Of a stretch of DNA of 64,000 nucleotides, positions 46,521-58,030 are shown one piece after another. Within the stretch, counting starts at the first letter, position 1. Every line of letters starts with the position of its first letter. Source of the stretch: Cyrtodaria siliqua (Eukaryota; Mollusca; Bivalvia; Adapedonta; Hiatellidae); the NCBI GenBank assembly GCA_037043455.1, contig JAWPHD010011044.1:23427-87426 (forward strand), in the 5' to 3' direction. The position numbers were made by a program, and so were the translations under genes. Below the pieces are notes generated by a model. That model made no database searches and had not been told where the DNA came from. It was given only the letters and a program-made list of their open reading frames with translations.

Positions 46521-47114
46521 TCAAACTGACAAGACAGTATAAATAAAAATACATCCCATCAAAAGAAAATATTTTACAATAAAGTCCCCGTCTAGAGAAA
46601 TGAGGAAACGATATTATTATAAAACTATATAAAAAACAACATCATAAGAAACATCTCAGGATATCCAAACATAGTTATATTTTTGCGAGTTAGGCAATAC
46701 TGGGCATTACATTTTAATAACTGAATTATCACAATGGTATGGTCCATCTTACATAAAGCAACATCGACTCATACGATATAGAGTTGCTTCCCTTGAATTC
46801 ATTATTTATTAAATCAAACATTAACATCCTTACTATGAAAGATCTGAAGGAGCTCATTTTCAAATAAGTCCTTGCTCCTTGGCGTTCTCTAAAAAAAACG
46901 GCTCATTCGCTTCCCTACATCACCTCAAAAATTGATCATTTATCACTCACATTACAAATGCATCATTCAAATTTAGTCCAAAAGTAAACGATGAGCGGTA
47001 TTCGAGTTATATTCATCATCGGAATACGTGGAGAAAACTGCACACATTATCGACAGGAGAAAAGTTCTAGCCGCTACAATTTACACTTTTAAAAGTCAGC
47101 GAGGTAAATAAACA
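46521..47114. other. No gene recognised
   Basis: AT-rich sequence without repeats or coding signals that I can identify. Confidence 0.45.
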
Positions 47115-47415
47115 CAATTAACATGTGAGCTGTGACATAACATGTGAGCTGTGACATAACATGTGTGACATAACATGTGAGCTGTGACATAACATGTGAG
47201 CTTTGAAATAACATGTGAGCTGTGACATAACATGTGAGCTGTGACATAACATGTGAGCTGTGGCATAACATGTGGCTGTGACATAACATGTGAGCTGTGA
47301 CATAACATGTGAGCTGTGACATAACATGTGAGCTGTGACATGACATGTGAGCTGTGACATAACATGTGAGCTGTGACATGACATGTGAGCTGTGACATAA
47401 CATGTGAGCTGTTTG
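47115..47415. repeat. 19-bp minisatellite
   Basis: About 15 units of AACATGTGAGCTGTGACAT, a few shortened by one or more bases. All three minus frames remain open across it, which is a composition effect and not a gene. Confidence 0.95.
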
Positions 47416-48705
47416 AACCCACCGCTCAGATGGTGGCATGCGGCGATTTTACTGTGGAAGGGAATTGGAAGATTGTACTTCCAAGTTCGGGATTCGAACC
47501 TAGGTCGCACTGGTGAGAAACGGTAGCTCTATATCAGGGTTTGACACTAACGCAGGTCCGCTGGCCCGAGACCACCTGATTTTTCGGAAGGACCACCACT
47601 TTCCTAAAGATTGGTGACCCGTCGGGCCTGCTATTTTAAATTGCTGACATTAACAATATCCATGATGGATATACATCTCATGTAGTAGGAGTGTACATAT
47701 AAGAGCGTCCAGCATTCGCATGATTGACTTTGTGTCACGTTTTTTTCCGAGTTCTTTAAAAATGTGAAAAATTCTCAAAAACGTCTCTCTGCCACCAAAA
47801 TAACAAAAGCCAAAGCTGAAAAATAATGTTAAACAGAACAACACTGTATATGTGTAATGTTTCGGTAAGTATAGCAGTTTTCAATGTAGGCTTCCTACTT
47901 ATAAACGTAAGTGTCGAACCCTGTATATATGCACTAATCTTACCGGACTGCCTGAATGTGATACTTAGGCTGAACGCAGTCATCAGTTGTCACCGAAAAT
48001 GGCTATTAGTTCGTTAACATAATTATATTAAAGCATATGGGATAATGTTTTATTTAAAAACGTCAGAAGGAATGCTTTATTTTGGCAACTGTTCAGTTAC
48101 GAAATGTAAATGGGATACGTGTTTAATACAACGGGCACATAGATGCATAATGCCATTGTATGGAGGGGCACCAACGCCATGGATTGCTTCTTGCAAACTG
48201 TTTATTATAAAGTGCATTAAAAAGTGTGTAGTTATGTTAATTTCTAAATTCCATGTGTACAACTTATATGCATATTGTATTTTGATTTTATCTTTATGTT
48301 ACTGTATTTACAATGTGTGAGCTGTTATTAGCGAATATGTTTGTGCTTATGTTTGATACTTTAAGGAGAAGTAATTTAACGATTTTATCTTGTGTAGAAC
48401 TATTGAAGTACTATTTTAAACAAATAGCCTGATACTGTATAGTTTTGATATTATATTAAATGTTTCTTTAAACTGTATCTGCAGGAATGTACTCTTTAGG
48501 TGAACGTTTTGTGTGTGCAGTGGGTAAGTTGCGTGTGTTTTTATAATGATTACTATGAAATTAATGTGTGAAACACGGCGAGTTCTTTCATTGAATTTAG
48601 CAGAGCGTCTATTTCCCGCGTTTTATTGGCATTTAACGTAATACTTTTTTATGTAAAATATATGGCACATTAGGATACAGAAACATATATAGATCTATAT
48701 ATAGA
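47416..48705. other. No gene recognised
   Basis: Several frames of 60 to 90 codons exist but none shows a family motif or convincing splice sites. Confidence 0.45.
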
Positions 48706-48834
48706 GAATATTATGTCAGTGCCTTTTACTATCAAGTTTATTAGGCGAGGTTTAGAAAACGAAGAATAGCGAGGCACTTCGTTTTCGTGCCGAGCCTAAT
48801 AAACTTGATAGTAAAAGGCACTGACATAATATTC
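48706..48834. repeat. Long near-perfect hairpin
   Basis: GAATATTATGTCAGTGCCTT...TAGGC at 48706 pairs with GCCTAATAAACTTGATAGTA...AATATTC ending at 48834. Arms are about 45 bp with almost no mismatch, around a loop of about 35 bp that is itself partly self-complementary (AACGAAG...CTTCGTT). Confidence 0.93.
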
Positions 48835-48984
48835 TATTTATCATGTAGATTATCCACATTTTTTGTATGAATTACTATTATAATCTATTTCGCTGAATGT
48901 TACGCTTATCGAGGACGCCGCCATGTTGTTGTTTTTGTTTGTTTTATGACGTCAGATAACGTACAATAAACTCTAAGGGATTTA

Positions 48985-49265
48985 TTAGGTGGCACTGTCC
49001 CGTTTAATTGGGATGACAATAGGGTGTGAGAATTGGTGCACCCTATAACCTGTAGAACATGGTTTAAACCCCCAATTGCCTTTTTGACCACTGACCGTTC
49101 CAAGGCGGAAGCCCTATTGTCAACCCTTTTGTGTTTGTGATGTCGTTGCATTTTTTATTACTTTTGCCTTCTCGTTTGTCTGGTTGCGTGTTTGTTTTTG
49201 TGTTTTGTGGTTGACTGTAGTCAATGAATGCTACTTTCCCTGTCCGATTTTTATATTTCCTTTAT
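48985..49265 (+). mobile_element. Solo Penelope-like terminal-repeat fragment
   Basis: CACTGTCCCGTTTAATTGGG, TTGGTGCACCCTATAACC, GTTCCAAGGCGGAAGCCCTA and CCTGTCCGATTTTTATATTT occur in reference order, with no adjoining reverse transcriptase. Confidence 0.82.
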
Positions 49266-50300
49266 TAGGCAGAAACGTGCATATCTGCATGATAAATATA
49301 ATTAATAGTACAATAAAGGCATATATGCAAGGAAAATACATAATTATGTTAAGATGGTACTAAAACAAGAAGCCTGGTACTCATTTATTTGTATTTTGAT
49401 GAGTACTGCACTCAAATACAGAAACAATTATCTCGAGCACTGGTAATTTTTAATTTAAATGTAATTTATTTTTAAATCCTAACCATTTCACAAAATTGAT
49501 ATCATGTGGAGTGTTTTGTCTGTACCGTTCACTTGTCGTACTGAGTGACATTTGTTTATGATATGCTTTTTCCTATTGCACAATTTTACGGGATGCACGA
49601 ATACTGAATGAATTTATACGAGATATGTCAAAAGCTCTGAGGGCTGTAAATAAAGTTCAAATGTATGCAAAGGGTAGAATTATTTCATGGCTCTTCGATT
49701 AAATCACACCCAGGACCCCAGGAAGGCAATTAAAAAAACATCTTTAGGTGAAGACTTTTCCGAAAGTTGGTTCTTTAAACTCAATACTATGGGTGGGTGT
49801 TACATTTCAAAAGTGCCTTCCTGGGATCCGATTTATGTTTTAATGGAATAGCCCGTGTTGTGGAAAGCCTGCACACTGGGACGCTTGTACTAAAATTGAC
49901 ATATACATTTGCAATTACAAAATGTTAACTGCCAAGGGTTTGGTAGAACTGTTAACGGAACCGTTTGTCATGATAATATTTCTAACGTATATATGTTGTT
50001 ATTCTATACCTAATTTATACGTCCAATCGTAGACGCTCATTCGAATCACGTGACCGTACAATATATTCCCGTATCGGGACGCACGCGCGTACAAAATAAC
50101 CCGTATTCTTTTCGTATTGTACGATTCACAGGTCCCATGTTAAACCTATGATAAAGACCGAAGCGCGTGAAAAGGTTCCGAATGAAAGTCTGAATCGACA
50201 GGCGCTCTAGATAAAGCGTTACGATAAAGCTCCTGTTGTCACCGGATCTCATAGTCAGGGATACCTGACATAAAAAGTCGAGGTATAGAATAAAAAGATC
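49266..50300. other. No gene recognised
   Basis: No transposon protein, exon or tandem repeat is evident. Confidence 0.45.
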
Positions 50301-50453
50301 ATTTAACAGTGTTCTGTACAATACGGAATATATTTGGACTCGTACACAGCTTGGAAAATCATATTGGACTCGCCTAGCGGCTCGTCCAATATGATTTTCC
50401 AAGCTGTGTACTCGTCCAAATATATATCCGTATTGTACAGAACACTGTTAAAT
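50301..50453. repeat. Long near-perfect hairpin
   Basis: ATTTAACAGTGTTCTGTACAATACGG at 50301 pairs with CCGTATTGTACAGAACACTG ending TTAAAT at 50453. The pairing extends through AGCTTGGAAAATCATATTGG in the inner arm. Arms are about 70 bp with a very short loop at CCTAGCGG. Confidence 0.93.
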
Positions 50454-50734
50454 AACCTATAAATATTACTCTGTATGTAAAATATTGGCAATAAAATAAG
50501 CTTGAATTATAAAATTGACTGGCTTGCAGTGGGCAAAATCATCATTCGTGATGACGATATTTGGACAGTTTGGTTTGTCGAAATGGCCGTTTTGAGGTAT
50601 GATAAATGTTAAATGTGTTTTATAATAACAACTCGTATTCACGGAGGCCACCATATTGTATTGTAATGTTGCTATACTTCCGGTGCAGTAAATTTTATTA
50701 AAGTAGATATACATGTTTGTCAAAGGTGACGCAA

Positions 50735-50890
50735 TAAAACGGGACAGTGTACATAAATAAATCCCTACCAGGCTATATTCTCTAACAAACAAGGCAGCAT
50801 TAAGAGGCACTATAAGTATTACATATAGATGATCATGTATATATGAATATATAAAAACAAAAAAGGCCTAGAAAGCCACAATGCAAGTAA
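50735..50890 (-). mobile_element. Penelope-like terminal-repeat fragment
   Basis: AAAACGGGACAGTGTACATA, TCTCTAACAAACAAGGCAGC and AGGCCTAGAAAGCCACAATG follow the minus-strand order of the terminal repeat. The copy is truncated on both sides. Confidence 0.75.
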
Positions 50891-50924
50891 CCAGTGGTCT
50901 TGATGAGTTGAGAGTATATAGGTG

Positions 50925-51330
50925 TGCCAATTTACTTGAAAATCCCTTCATACATGTGAGTTATGCAGTGGACACAAAAATTAAAAGCACATATAAGAAG
51001 TAAATGACCTTTATGGCCTTGCCCTTGAAGATACAGACCCGAGTGTTGGGTTCTGCGCATCATCTCGATGATGGGTATTTGTGCCAATTTATTTCAAAAT
51101 CCGTCCATGCATATGGTGCGAACACAAAATGGACCTTATTATATGCATCTAAGAAGTAGTGACGGTGACGGTTTTTTACTGTACATGACCTATATAATAT
51201 TGGCCTTGATGATACAGATCCTGGTGTTTGGTTCTGCACTTCGTCTTGATGAGGTGAGTATATGTGCCAATTTATTTCAAAATCCGTCCGTGCATGTGAA
51301 AGTTATGCAGCGGACACGAAAATTGTAAAG
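50925..51330. repeat. About 150-185-bp repeat, three units
   Basis: GTGCCAATTTA.TT.AAAATCC recurs at about 50932, 51080 and 51264. It is followed by a GGTTCTGC-containing and GATGAG-containing segment. Confidence 0.75.
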
Positions 51331-52274
51331 TGCGGACGGACGAACGGACAATGCCAATGGTCATTTTAAAGAGAAAAACAAAACCTTTTTTGTTGCGTGT
51401 GTGGATGGGCAGGTAGACGGGTGGGGAACTCAACATATGTCATTTCAAGAAAAAGGTATTCGAAGAATGTTATTTATTTGTTATTTGTGTGTGCCTTGGG
51501 GAGGGGGCGTGGTCGTTGTCATAGGCGATTGGGGTCATAGGCGGGCAAGTTGGAAGTGGGAGGAGGCATTATCTAGCAATTTTTGGTGTCGTGGAAGAGG
51601 GTGGGGAACTCAAAATATTTTTTTCCCTTTAAGAGGATACCTGAAGAAATGCAAGGCAGCATGGGGGATGTGGAGTTGTTGGGGGCAGATCTCACGATAT
51701 AATTCTATGAACTCAGATAATTATTTGGTTATAACACAGAAATATTCTCAAGTTATAAAATCCACTTAACCAATCGACAATTTCCTTACCATTGTAAAGA
51801 TATAGGGAACCACAAAGTTTACCATTTGTGAAATTACCTCCCTTTATATTGAAAAAGGAGCGAAATTATACTTTCTGTAAAACGTGTAGATTACCACATG
51901 TTGCTATTGTTTACGCATATTTCTTTTGAGACTTATTCCCTTAATACAACTGCTAAGTATGTAAGTCATATTGATCATGACCGCTTCTGCACATATCTCA
52001 GAATCTGGTCAACGGGATATATATGTTATTTACTTGCTAAACTTATTGTTATCAGTATATTTTTAAATCAGTGATGTGTTAATCCTTGTTATAGCAAGTT
52101 ATTTGAAGGAAAGGTTTGGGATTAGTGTGAAAGGGAAAACTGGTAGTGGAGTTTTCTTTTTGCTTGCAACGAACATCTCAACTGTGGTTTCTTTTCAAAA
52201 ACATAATAACGATGGTATTTCATTGTGTTTGCCAACAAATCTTCACATGATGAACTCTGAAACAAATGAGATAT
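51331..52274. other. No gene recognised; one 180-bp duplication
   Basis: GGGTGGGGAACTCAA occurs at 51419 and 51599 in similar surroundings (GGATGG/GGAAGA before, AAGAATG/AAGAAATG after), pointing to a degenerate duplication. The 122-codon frame across it is glycine/tryptophan rich by composition and matches no family I know. Confidence 0.5.
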
Positions 52275-53159
52275 AGGGTCCTATAGAAACCACAGCGTCC
52301 GAACGCAATGGCATCGTACGTTCGCACTGTACTGCAAACAAGGACTTGATAATACAATGAAAGAGACACTAAACAACAGAAAGGGTAGTGAAGACAGGGT
52401 TACCGACATGGAACGGTCAGTAGGCAATAAGGCCTACTGGTTAGCTTGAATCGATTTTATATGCGCACAATCCTCGCTATTATCCTGTCTTCAGCGCCCA
52501 AAAACGCAAGACAATGTAAACAAATTTACATCCCATATAAAAGGAATTCTCTAACAATAAAGTCAACATCCAGGGAAACTAACTAAAGAAACACATACAA
52601 AATAATAAACATCTCAGGATGTATCCGGAATCGTACTGAACAGCCATAGTAGTTGAAGCTAAAGAGAAATCCAATCTAGGGTATGACCAGAAAACCCAAG
52701 GGACGAAAGCTCATGCACCCACCTCCCTTAGTTGGAGTTTCAGTAGGTACAATCATAGAGTCCCAAGAGATAGTCCAGTCATCGCACAAGTGAAAAGTGA
52801 AGCGTAATGACTGACTGTAGAGGGGTCAATCACTAAACATGCAGTGCGCTGTAAAACCAAAGGGTTATATCCTTTGCTGACGAACTTCCTGATTAAATGT
52901 GTAGACCCCTTTAACTTTCGAAGTTTATATACCACATCTCCATTTAAGGTCGATGTTGTACTTTTCCAGCAGGCCCTCGTTGCGGCGGTAGACTTTAGAG
53001 AAAGATCTACGTCGTTTGTGATAACGAAAACCTTGCTGAAGAAGTTTACTTGTAATAACTTGATTTCGATCATTGAAGTCTATAACATCATTACACGCTC
53101 TTGCAAATCGAAATGAGCTTGGCGATATACACCCCGTATGAGTTAGCACGAGGTACATG
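52275..53159 (-). mobile_element. Second-subfamily Penelope-like copy, 5' truncated
   Basis: On the minus strand, 53159 to 52790 encodes a diverged reverse transcriptase C-terminus (FRFARACNDVIDFNDRNQVI, then GFRYHKRRRSFSKVYRRNEG in another frame, and LQRTACLVIDPSTVSHYASL). It is followed by terminal-repeat sequence like 46270-46520. The frame is broken at least once near 52960. Confidence 0.75.
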
Positions 53160-53306
53160 CGCAATCCGAAATAATACGAAATAAACGGAGACCGTCGAAA
53201 CATGTGACGTCGGCAAGGAAACGCAATACAGTATGTAAGTTTATGACCCATTTTCCATTTTTGGCAAATCGCATATAATTTTAGCGCAGCCAAGTTCATG
53301 GAAAAA

Positions 53307-54428
53307 ACAAATTAAGAAAGATACAAATATCGGACAGGGAAAGCATCATTCAAGACGACAATCAACCACAAAACACAAAAACAAACACGCAAACAGACAA
53401 ACAAAAAGGCAAAAGTAATAAAACATGCGAACGACATCTTAAACACAAAAAGGTTGACTATAGGGCTACCGTCTTTGAACGGTCAGTGGCAACAAAGGCC
53501 ACTTGGGGTTCAAACCGGTTCTGGAGTGCACCAAACCTCACTTACCCTACTGTCATCCCATTAAAACAGGACAGTGTAAATAAGGAAATCCCCGCCATGA
53601 CCTAATCTCTAACCAACATAGCAGCATCAATAGGCAAAATAAGTAAAGAGCAAATATGCTCGTGTAAATATAATACAAAAAATAATAGCCGAGAAAGTCA
53701 CACTGAATGTACTCAATGACTTGGAAGAAGCCAGAGCAACTAGAGAATAAACCATTAAAGGCATGACAAGAAAGATCACAGACAAACATCAAAAGCCACC
53801 GTCCCATTGGGCTTTAGGTAGGCGTCATCATAGGGTCCACAGCCTGTCCGGTCATCGTACAATTAAAGAGGGAAGCATAGTGGCGAACTGTAAAAGGGTC
53901 CACCACAAAGCATGTAGTACGCTGCAAAAGGATAGGGTCATACCTCTTTTGATAACCTTTTTAACAAGTTTAATAAATATAGTATGAAAGTGATAATGAC
54001 CAAGAATCTTACGAAGTTTATAAATCACATCACCATAGAAGTCAGGTTGTTATAGTCCTTGTCGCAGATGAGTCCTTAAATTACTTTTATATTTGGAAAG
54101 AAGATCAGGGTTAAGCTAATACAATTTTGCAAAGGTTTTACGAAGTTTATGGTAACGGTAACGCTGATTGAGTAGCTTTTAGTTATACAAAGATTACGAA
54201 TATAAAAGTTCTCAACTCGAGGACAAGCTCTTGAGAAACGAATAAGTTAAGACACATACACCCAATAAGAAGTTGCTCGGGGAACATCCCCATCCAAGTA
54301 GGGATAATTAACAATGTCAAAATTAGAATCGTCTCCCTTCTCATAGATTTTGATAATTATTTTTCATTCCAGAGATCTAAATGAAGAATAGAAGCGTTAT
54401 AAGCAGATATATTAGCTTTGTTAAAGCT
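53307..54428 (-). mobile_element. 5'-truncated Penelope-like copy of the main subfamily
   Basis: From the ATCGGACAGGGAAAG boundary at 53307 the terminal repeat runs to about 53810. On the minus strand the reverse transcriptase C-terminus follows, ending at a truncation near ATATTAGCTTTGTTAAA (54428). Many small indels make it non-coding. Confidence 0.8.
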
Positions 54429-55678
54429 ACACAATCCCGATACAAGTAACGGTCATTACGCATGTTGTTGTAAGTGATTACTGTATACGTGTGGGTTCAT
54501 ATGTAGCACTACGGGGTCGTATGCCATGCTTGGTACATTTAATAACAAGGTCCGGACTTCGCGTTGAGATTTCCATAATTTATTGGTACATATTAAACAG
54601 TCCGAATAATTACACATGCATAATACGCTATGAAAATCCTGTTATATATATATATACACATCCGTTTAGTATAGTGGTTTTTAGTACGTCCATTTGTTGA
54701 TTACTTAAATAGTCCTTATTACTAAATGTCTTAGGTTCACAAAGTATAATAGTATTTAGAAACTTTCAAATGTCCAATTCTTCCAATTAGTAAGTAACGA
54801 TGACTGCCCTACTATACTGGCTTCCATAGTATAGTTTAAATTATCCCACACCCTGTCTTAGACTGCGTGGATCCATCTTACAAGATCGACTGACTCTCGA
54901 CTCTTTAACCACCGACTATCGACTCTCTACTAGACTTTCCGTGCGCTCAGTATTATACTAGAAGATTACCTATACTGCTTTTCGGCAGTTAGTCATGCCC
55001 CACATCTGGACATCGGTCTGTATCATTGCAATCATACATTACCCGCAAGACCTTTCGGCGAATGGTCTCCCCTAATATGGCTATACCTCTTAACTCCCAG
55101 ACTTTCAGAGAAACTAAAGTTTGGAACAGGTAAACAATAACATGTGTTCAGATGATTAGCCAACAACTAACTGGTAGTATTAGGAAACACCCATTGAATG
55201 ATCAGTTATAAGAGGGGTGTATTTTAAGTCTAATTGTGTTACATTTATAAACTGTTATTATGTTAAGACTATAGTGTTACACATATATACAACATGCGCG
55301 CTGCCTAAATTCACTGAATATTAATGAGATAAGGCGGTACTGTATGTGACGCTTCAGGTACTTTGTGAATCGACCACTGGTCTGTAAACGGGTATAAAAG
55401 TGGATTTTAGCAGACGCATTTTATCACCGAAGTGATGTGACCAATTTTCAGTAGAAAGACCTAATAGGAAATACAAGTCATTAGAAAATTGAAAAGGAAG
55501 CTAAAGATATACTTAGGCTCGAAACAAATGGTAAAGATGGAGATATAGTATGTGTTGTGAAGTTATGCATGCATGGTTTACACATATAAGTACACATATA
55601 AGTAGATTATAAATCAACATGGTTTTAATGAATTCCTCTTAATTTATGTATGAATTGAAATTTTGAAATTTAAAATAA
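54429..55678. other. No gene recognised
   Basis: Contains a TATATATATATA run near 54644. No coding or repeat signal is otherwise evident. Confidence 0.45.
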
Positions 55679-55890
55679 AATGGATAGAGAGATACAGAGA
55701 TAGAGAGAGACATAGATAGTCAAAAAGAGGGAGAGGAAAGAGAGAGAGACACACACACAGAGAGAAAGAGAGATACAGAGAAAGAAAAAAAGCGAAAGGG
55801 AGGGCGGGAAAAGAGTGAGAAAAGGGGAGAGAGAGTGGGGGAAGGAAGGAGTGGGGTGGAAGGCATTGAGAGGGAGAGAGAGTTTCTATT
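55679..55890. repeat. Purine (GA-rich) low-complexity tract
   Basis: Over 200 bp almost free of C and T on the plus strand, mostly GAGA and AGAGAGAC words with GGGAG runs. It could form unusual (H-DNA-type) structure. Confidence 0.9.
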
Positions 55891-57118
55891 TAGTCTTATA
55901 AACATATGCGTAAGAGCCGGAGGACTCCACACCCCAATGTTTCGGGGTGGGCCCCAATATTGATGTTTTCACGAAACAAAAAAAAATGCAACACAAATGT
56001 ATGAATTGGCAATCTGAACATTAAAATTCTGATTGATAATATTTCAAAATCAAAGAAAATATGAAAGATGTCATCTTCCGTCTGTATGACAGGGTAAGTG
56101 TTAACTAAAAACCGAAAAGTAGTATACCAATTAAGTTCAAATACTAGTAATTAACCTTTTCTAAGTTTATTGATTTGTGATGTAATTTTAAATGAAAACT
56201 GGCCCGTAACCAGCCCTGAAATTTAACCGAGGCTTATCCCTTATGTTGGTGTCCGGTGGCATTAACCTCCCTCTCCACCCTAGATTTTATTTTAATTTCC
56301 TTCAATGTGTTGCATTTCCCCCCCGGGTCCTTATATACTAGTATATAGTTGTTTTTTTGTGAAGTATATACATTCCCAAAATTCAACCAAAGCAAATATC
56401 TCTGTGTGCCCCAGTGTAGCTACGGACCTGGAGAAGCAATATGTTGAAAGGCAATGGTTTATATTCACGGTGGACAGCCGTAACGGACACTGGCTGCTCA
56501 AAACAGCGTTACCTTGATCCTGGTTACTCATGTAAAGGACCTTGGCGGGTAAAAACACGTAAACTGTTAACAAATATTTAATATTACTTTACAATAAGAC
56601 ACATTTTAAAAATGATCGCACCCACGGAACACTAGATGCATTTATGTGTCTAAATTCATGAAGAACAGGTTATAAAAACAGTGTTTTAAGTGTTTTACAC
56701 ACCGACGTGTGAAAGTACGTCTAGTTCTATGAAAATTGTGATTATTTCAAAAATGGTGACTGCTATTGGCATATGTCTGGAATTATGTATGTTCAGCCAT
56801 AACATCCATTGGACGTATTTAATACATAATAATATCTACCGATTGCCAGAAGCGTTAAGTTGTTTCTGCATTTCAAAGTAACGGATCCTGTTTGCTCATG
56901 GCACCGGATCCTGTTTGCTTCTGACACAGGATCCTAGTCAGTAGTTGCAAACATACATCTTAAAAAAACGACTAGATATGTTCCCCTGTTTGAACTATCT
57001 CGGTCTGATATCAGCGGTGGAAGGTAAAGCTGCGACATTTTCAATTGGGTGGGGTTTGTGCGGGGGTCAACTTATGAAAAAGAAACAATGTGCTGAGATA
57101 TTTTAAAGATTTTCACAT
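55891..57118. other. No gene recognised
   Basis: Short frames only. About 56880-56935 repeats GGATCCTGTTTGCT twice. Nothing is assigned. Confidence 0.4.
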
Positions 57119-57119
57119 T

Positions 57120-57260
57120 TAACGAGTTTTCACCCTCCAAACATTGGCGTGGAACTCGTACACTTCAAGTGGGCTGGCGTGGTCTACTTGATAGCACGTT
57201 GCATTTGATCCGGTTGAAGACTTATCGCCGCAAGTCAATTTCTTCTGTGCATTACTGAGT
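57120..57260 (-). CDS. Possible exon of an unknown gene
   Basis: On the minus strand, ATGCACAG at about 57245 could be an acceptor and ACTC|GTTAAATG at about 57121 a donor. They enclose an open segment reading KKLTCGDKSSTGSNATCYQV and then PLEVYEFHANVWRV. The Cys content suggests an extracellular protein, but I recognise no domain and have no second exon to pair it with. Confidence 0.2.
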
Positions 57261-57779
57261 AAAACATGTTCCCTTACTCTCGTCCGTCGGATTGGTATGT
57301 ACACCGGTTCTGTGTTTCGTAGTTTATCCTTGGAACAATTTGCTAACTTGATAAACAGTTAAACAACATTCAGCTAAATGTTATGTGATAACCTTTTCAA
57401 ATCATAGGATGATTCCGATGAGGGTGCTCCCCTCGAGGGATTGTTAGGGGCTTAACTAGGGCGTTACTAGTGTGGTCCCGCGGCAAACTTCATGAACATA
57501 TTTTATTCTCAGATACGCTGTGGTTCGTTTTTTTCCCACTATTTTATATCTTATTTAACGCTGACATGTTGATGATACATTCTGAATCCTTTTATTCCCT
57601 CGCCCCTACTTTTTCGTTTGTTTGTTGTTGTTTGTTGTTGTTTTTGTTGTTTTTTATGTATTGTGTTGTTTTTTTAATTTTCAGATTTTTGCAGATAGTG
57701 CCTTTTGAATAAACATTTTTTTTAAATACTGAATGTTTTTAACGGCTCATCAACAAAGTATAGGTTAGTTAGAGCCGCT

Positions 57780-58030
57780 CCAGAGAGAGAGGAATGATAC
57801 ATAGGAATCCGGGAACCGTGCCCTACTCTTATTATCGAATTCTTTAACGTGCTCGGAGGATAGACCGATACACGAGACCGCCCGGTTTACGTCCCCATCC
57901 GACGGACTAGGCTAAGAGAAAGTGTCTTGCCCAAGAACACACCGACGAAACTCAGTGGCACCACGGAGGATTAAACCCGGAGCCACCGGTTACAGATATA
58001 ATCAAAGTACCGAAAGTACTGAGAGCCTGG
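57780..58030 (-). repeat. tRNA-derived SINE
   Basis: The minus strand has a B-box-like CCGGGTTTAATCC near 57978 followed by the core GTGTTCTTGGGCAAGACACT near 57930, a word common in invertebrate SINEs. A tail resembles the fragment at 32830-32895. No poly(A) is visible. Confidence 0.6.

Noticed and set aside
47089..47510. Three overlapping minus-strand frames rich in HMLCHSS repeats
   Set aside because: They are three frames of one 19-bp minisatellite and cannot all be real. None has a family match.
51401..51769. 122-codon glycine/tryptophan-rich frame as a gene
   Set aside because: It spans a degenerate 180-bp duplication, has no recognised motif and no splice or promoter context.
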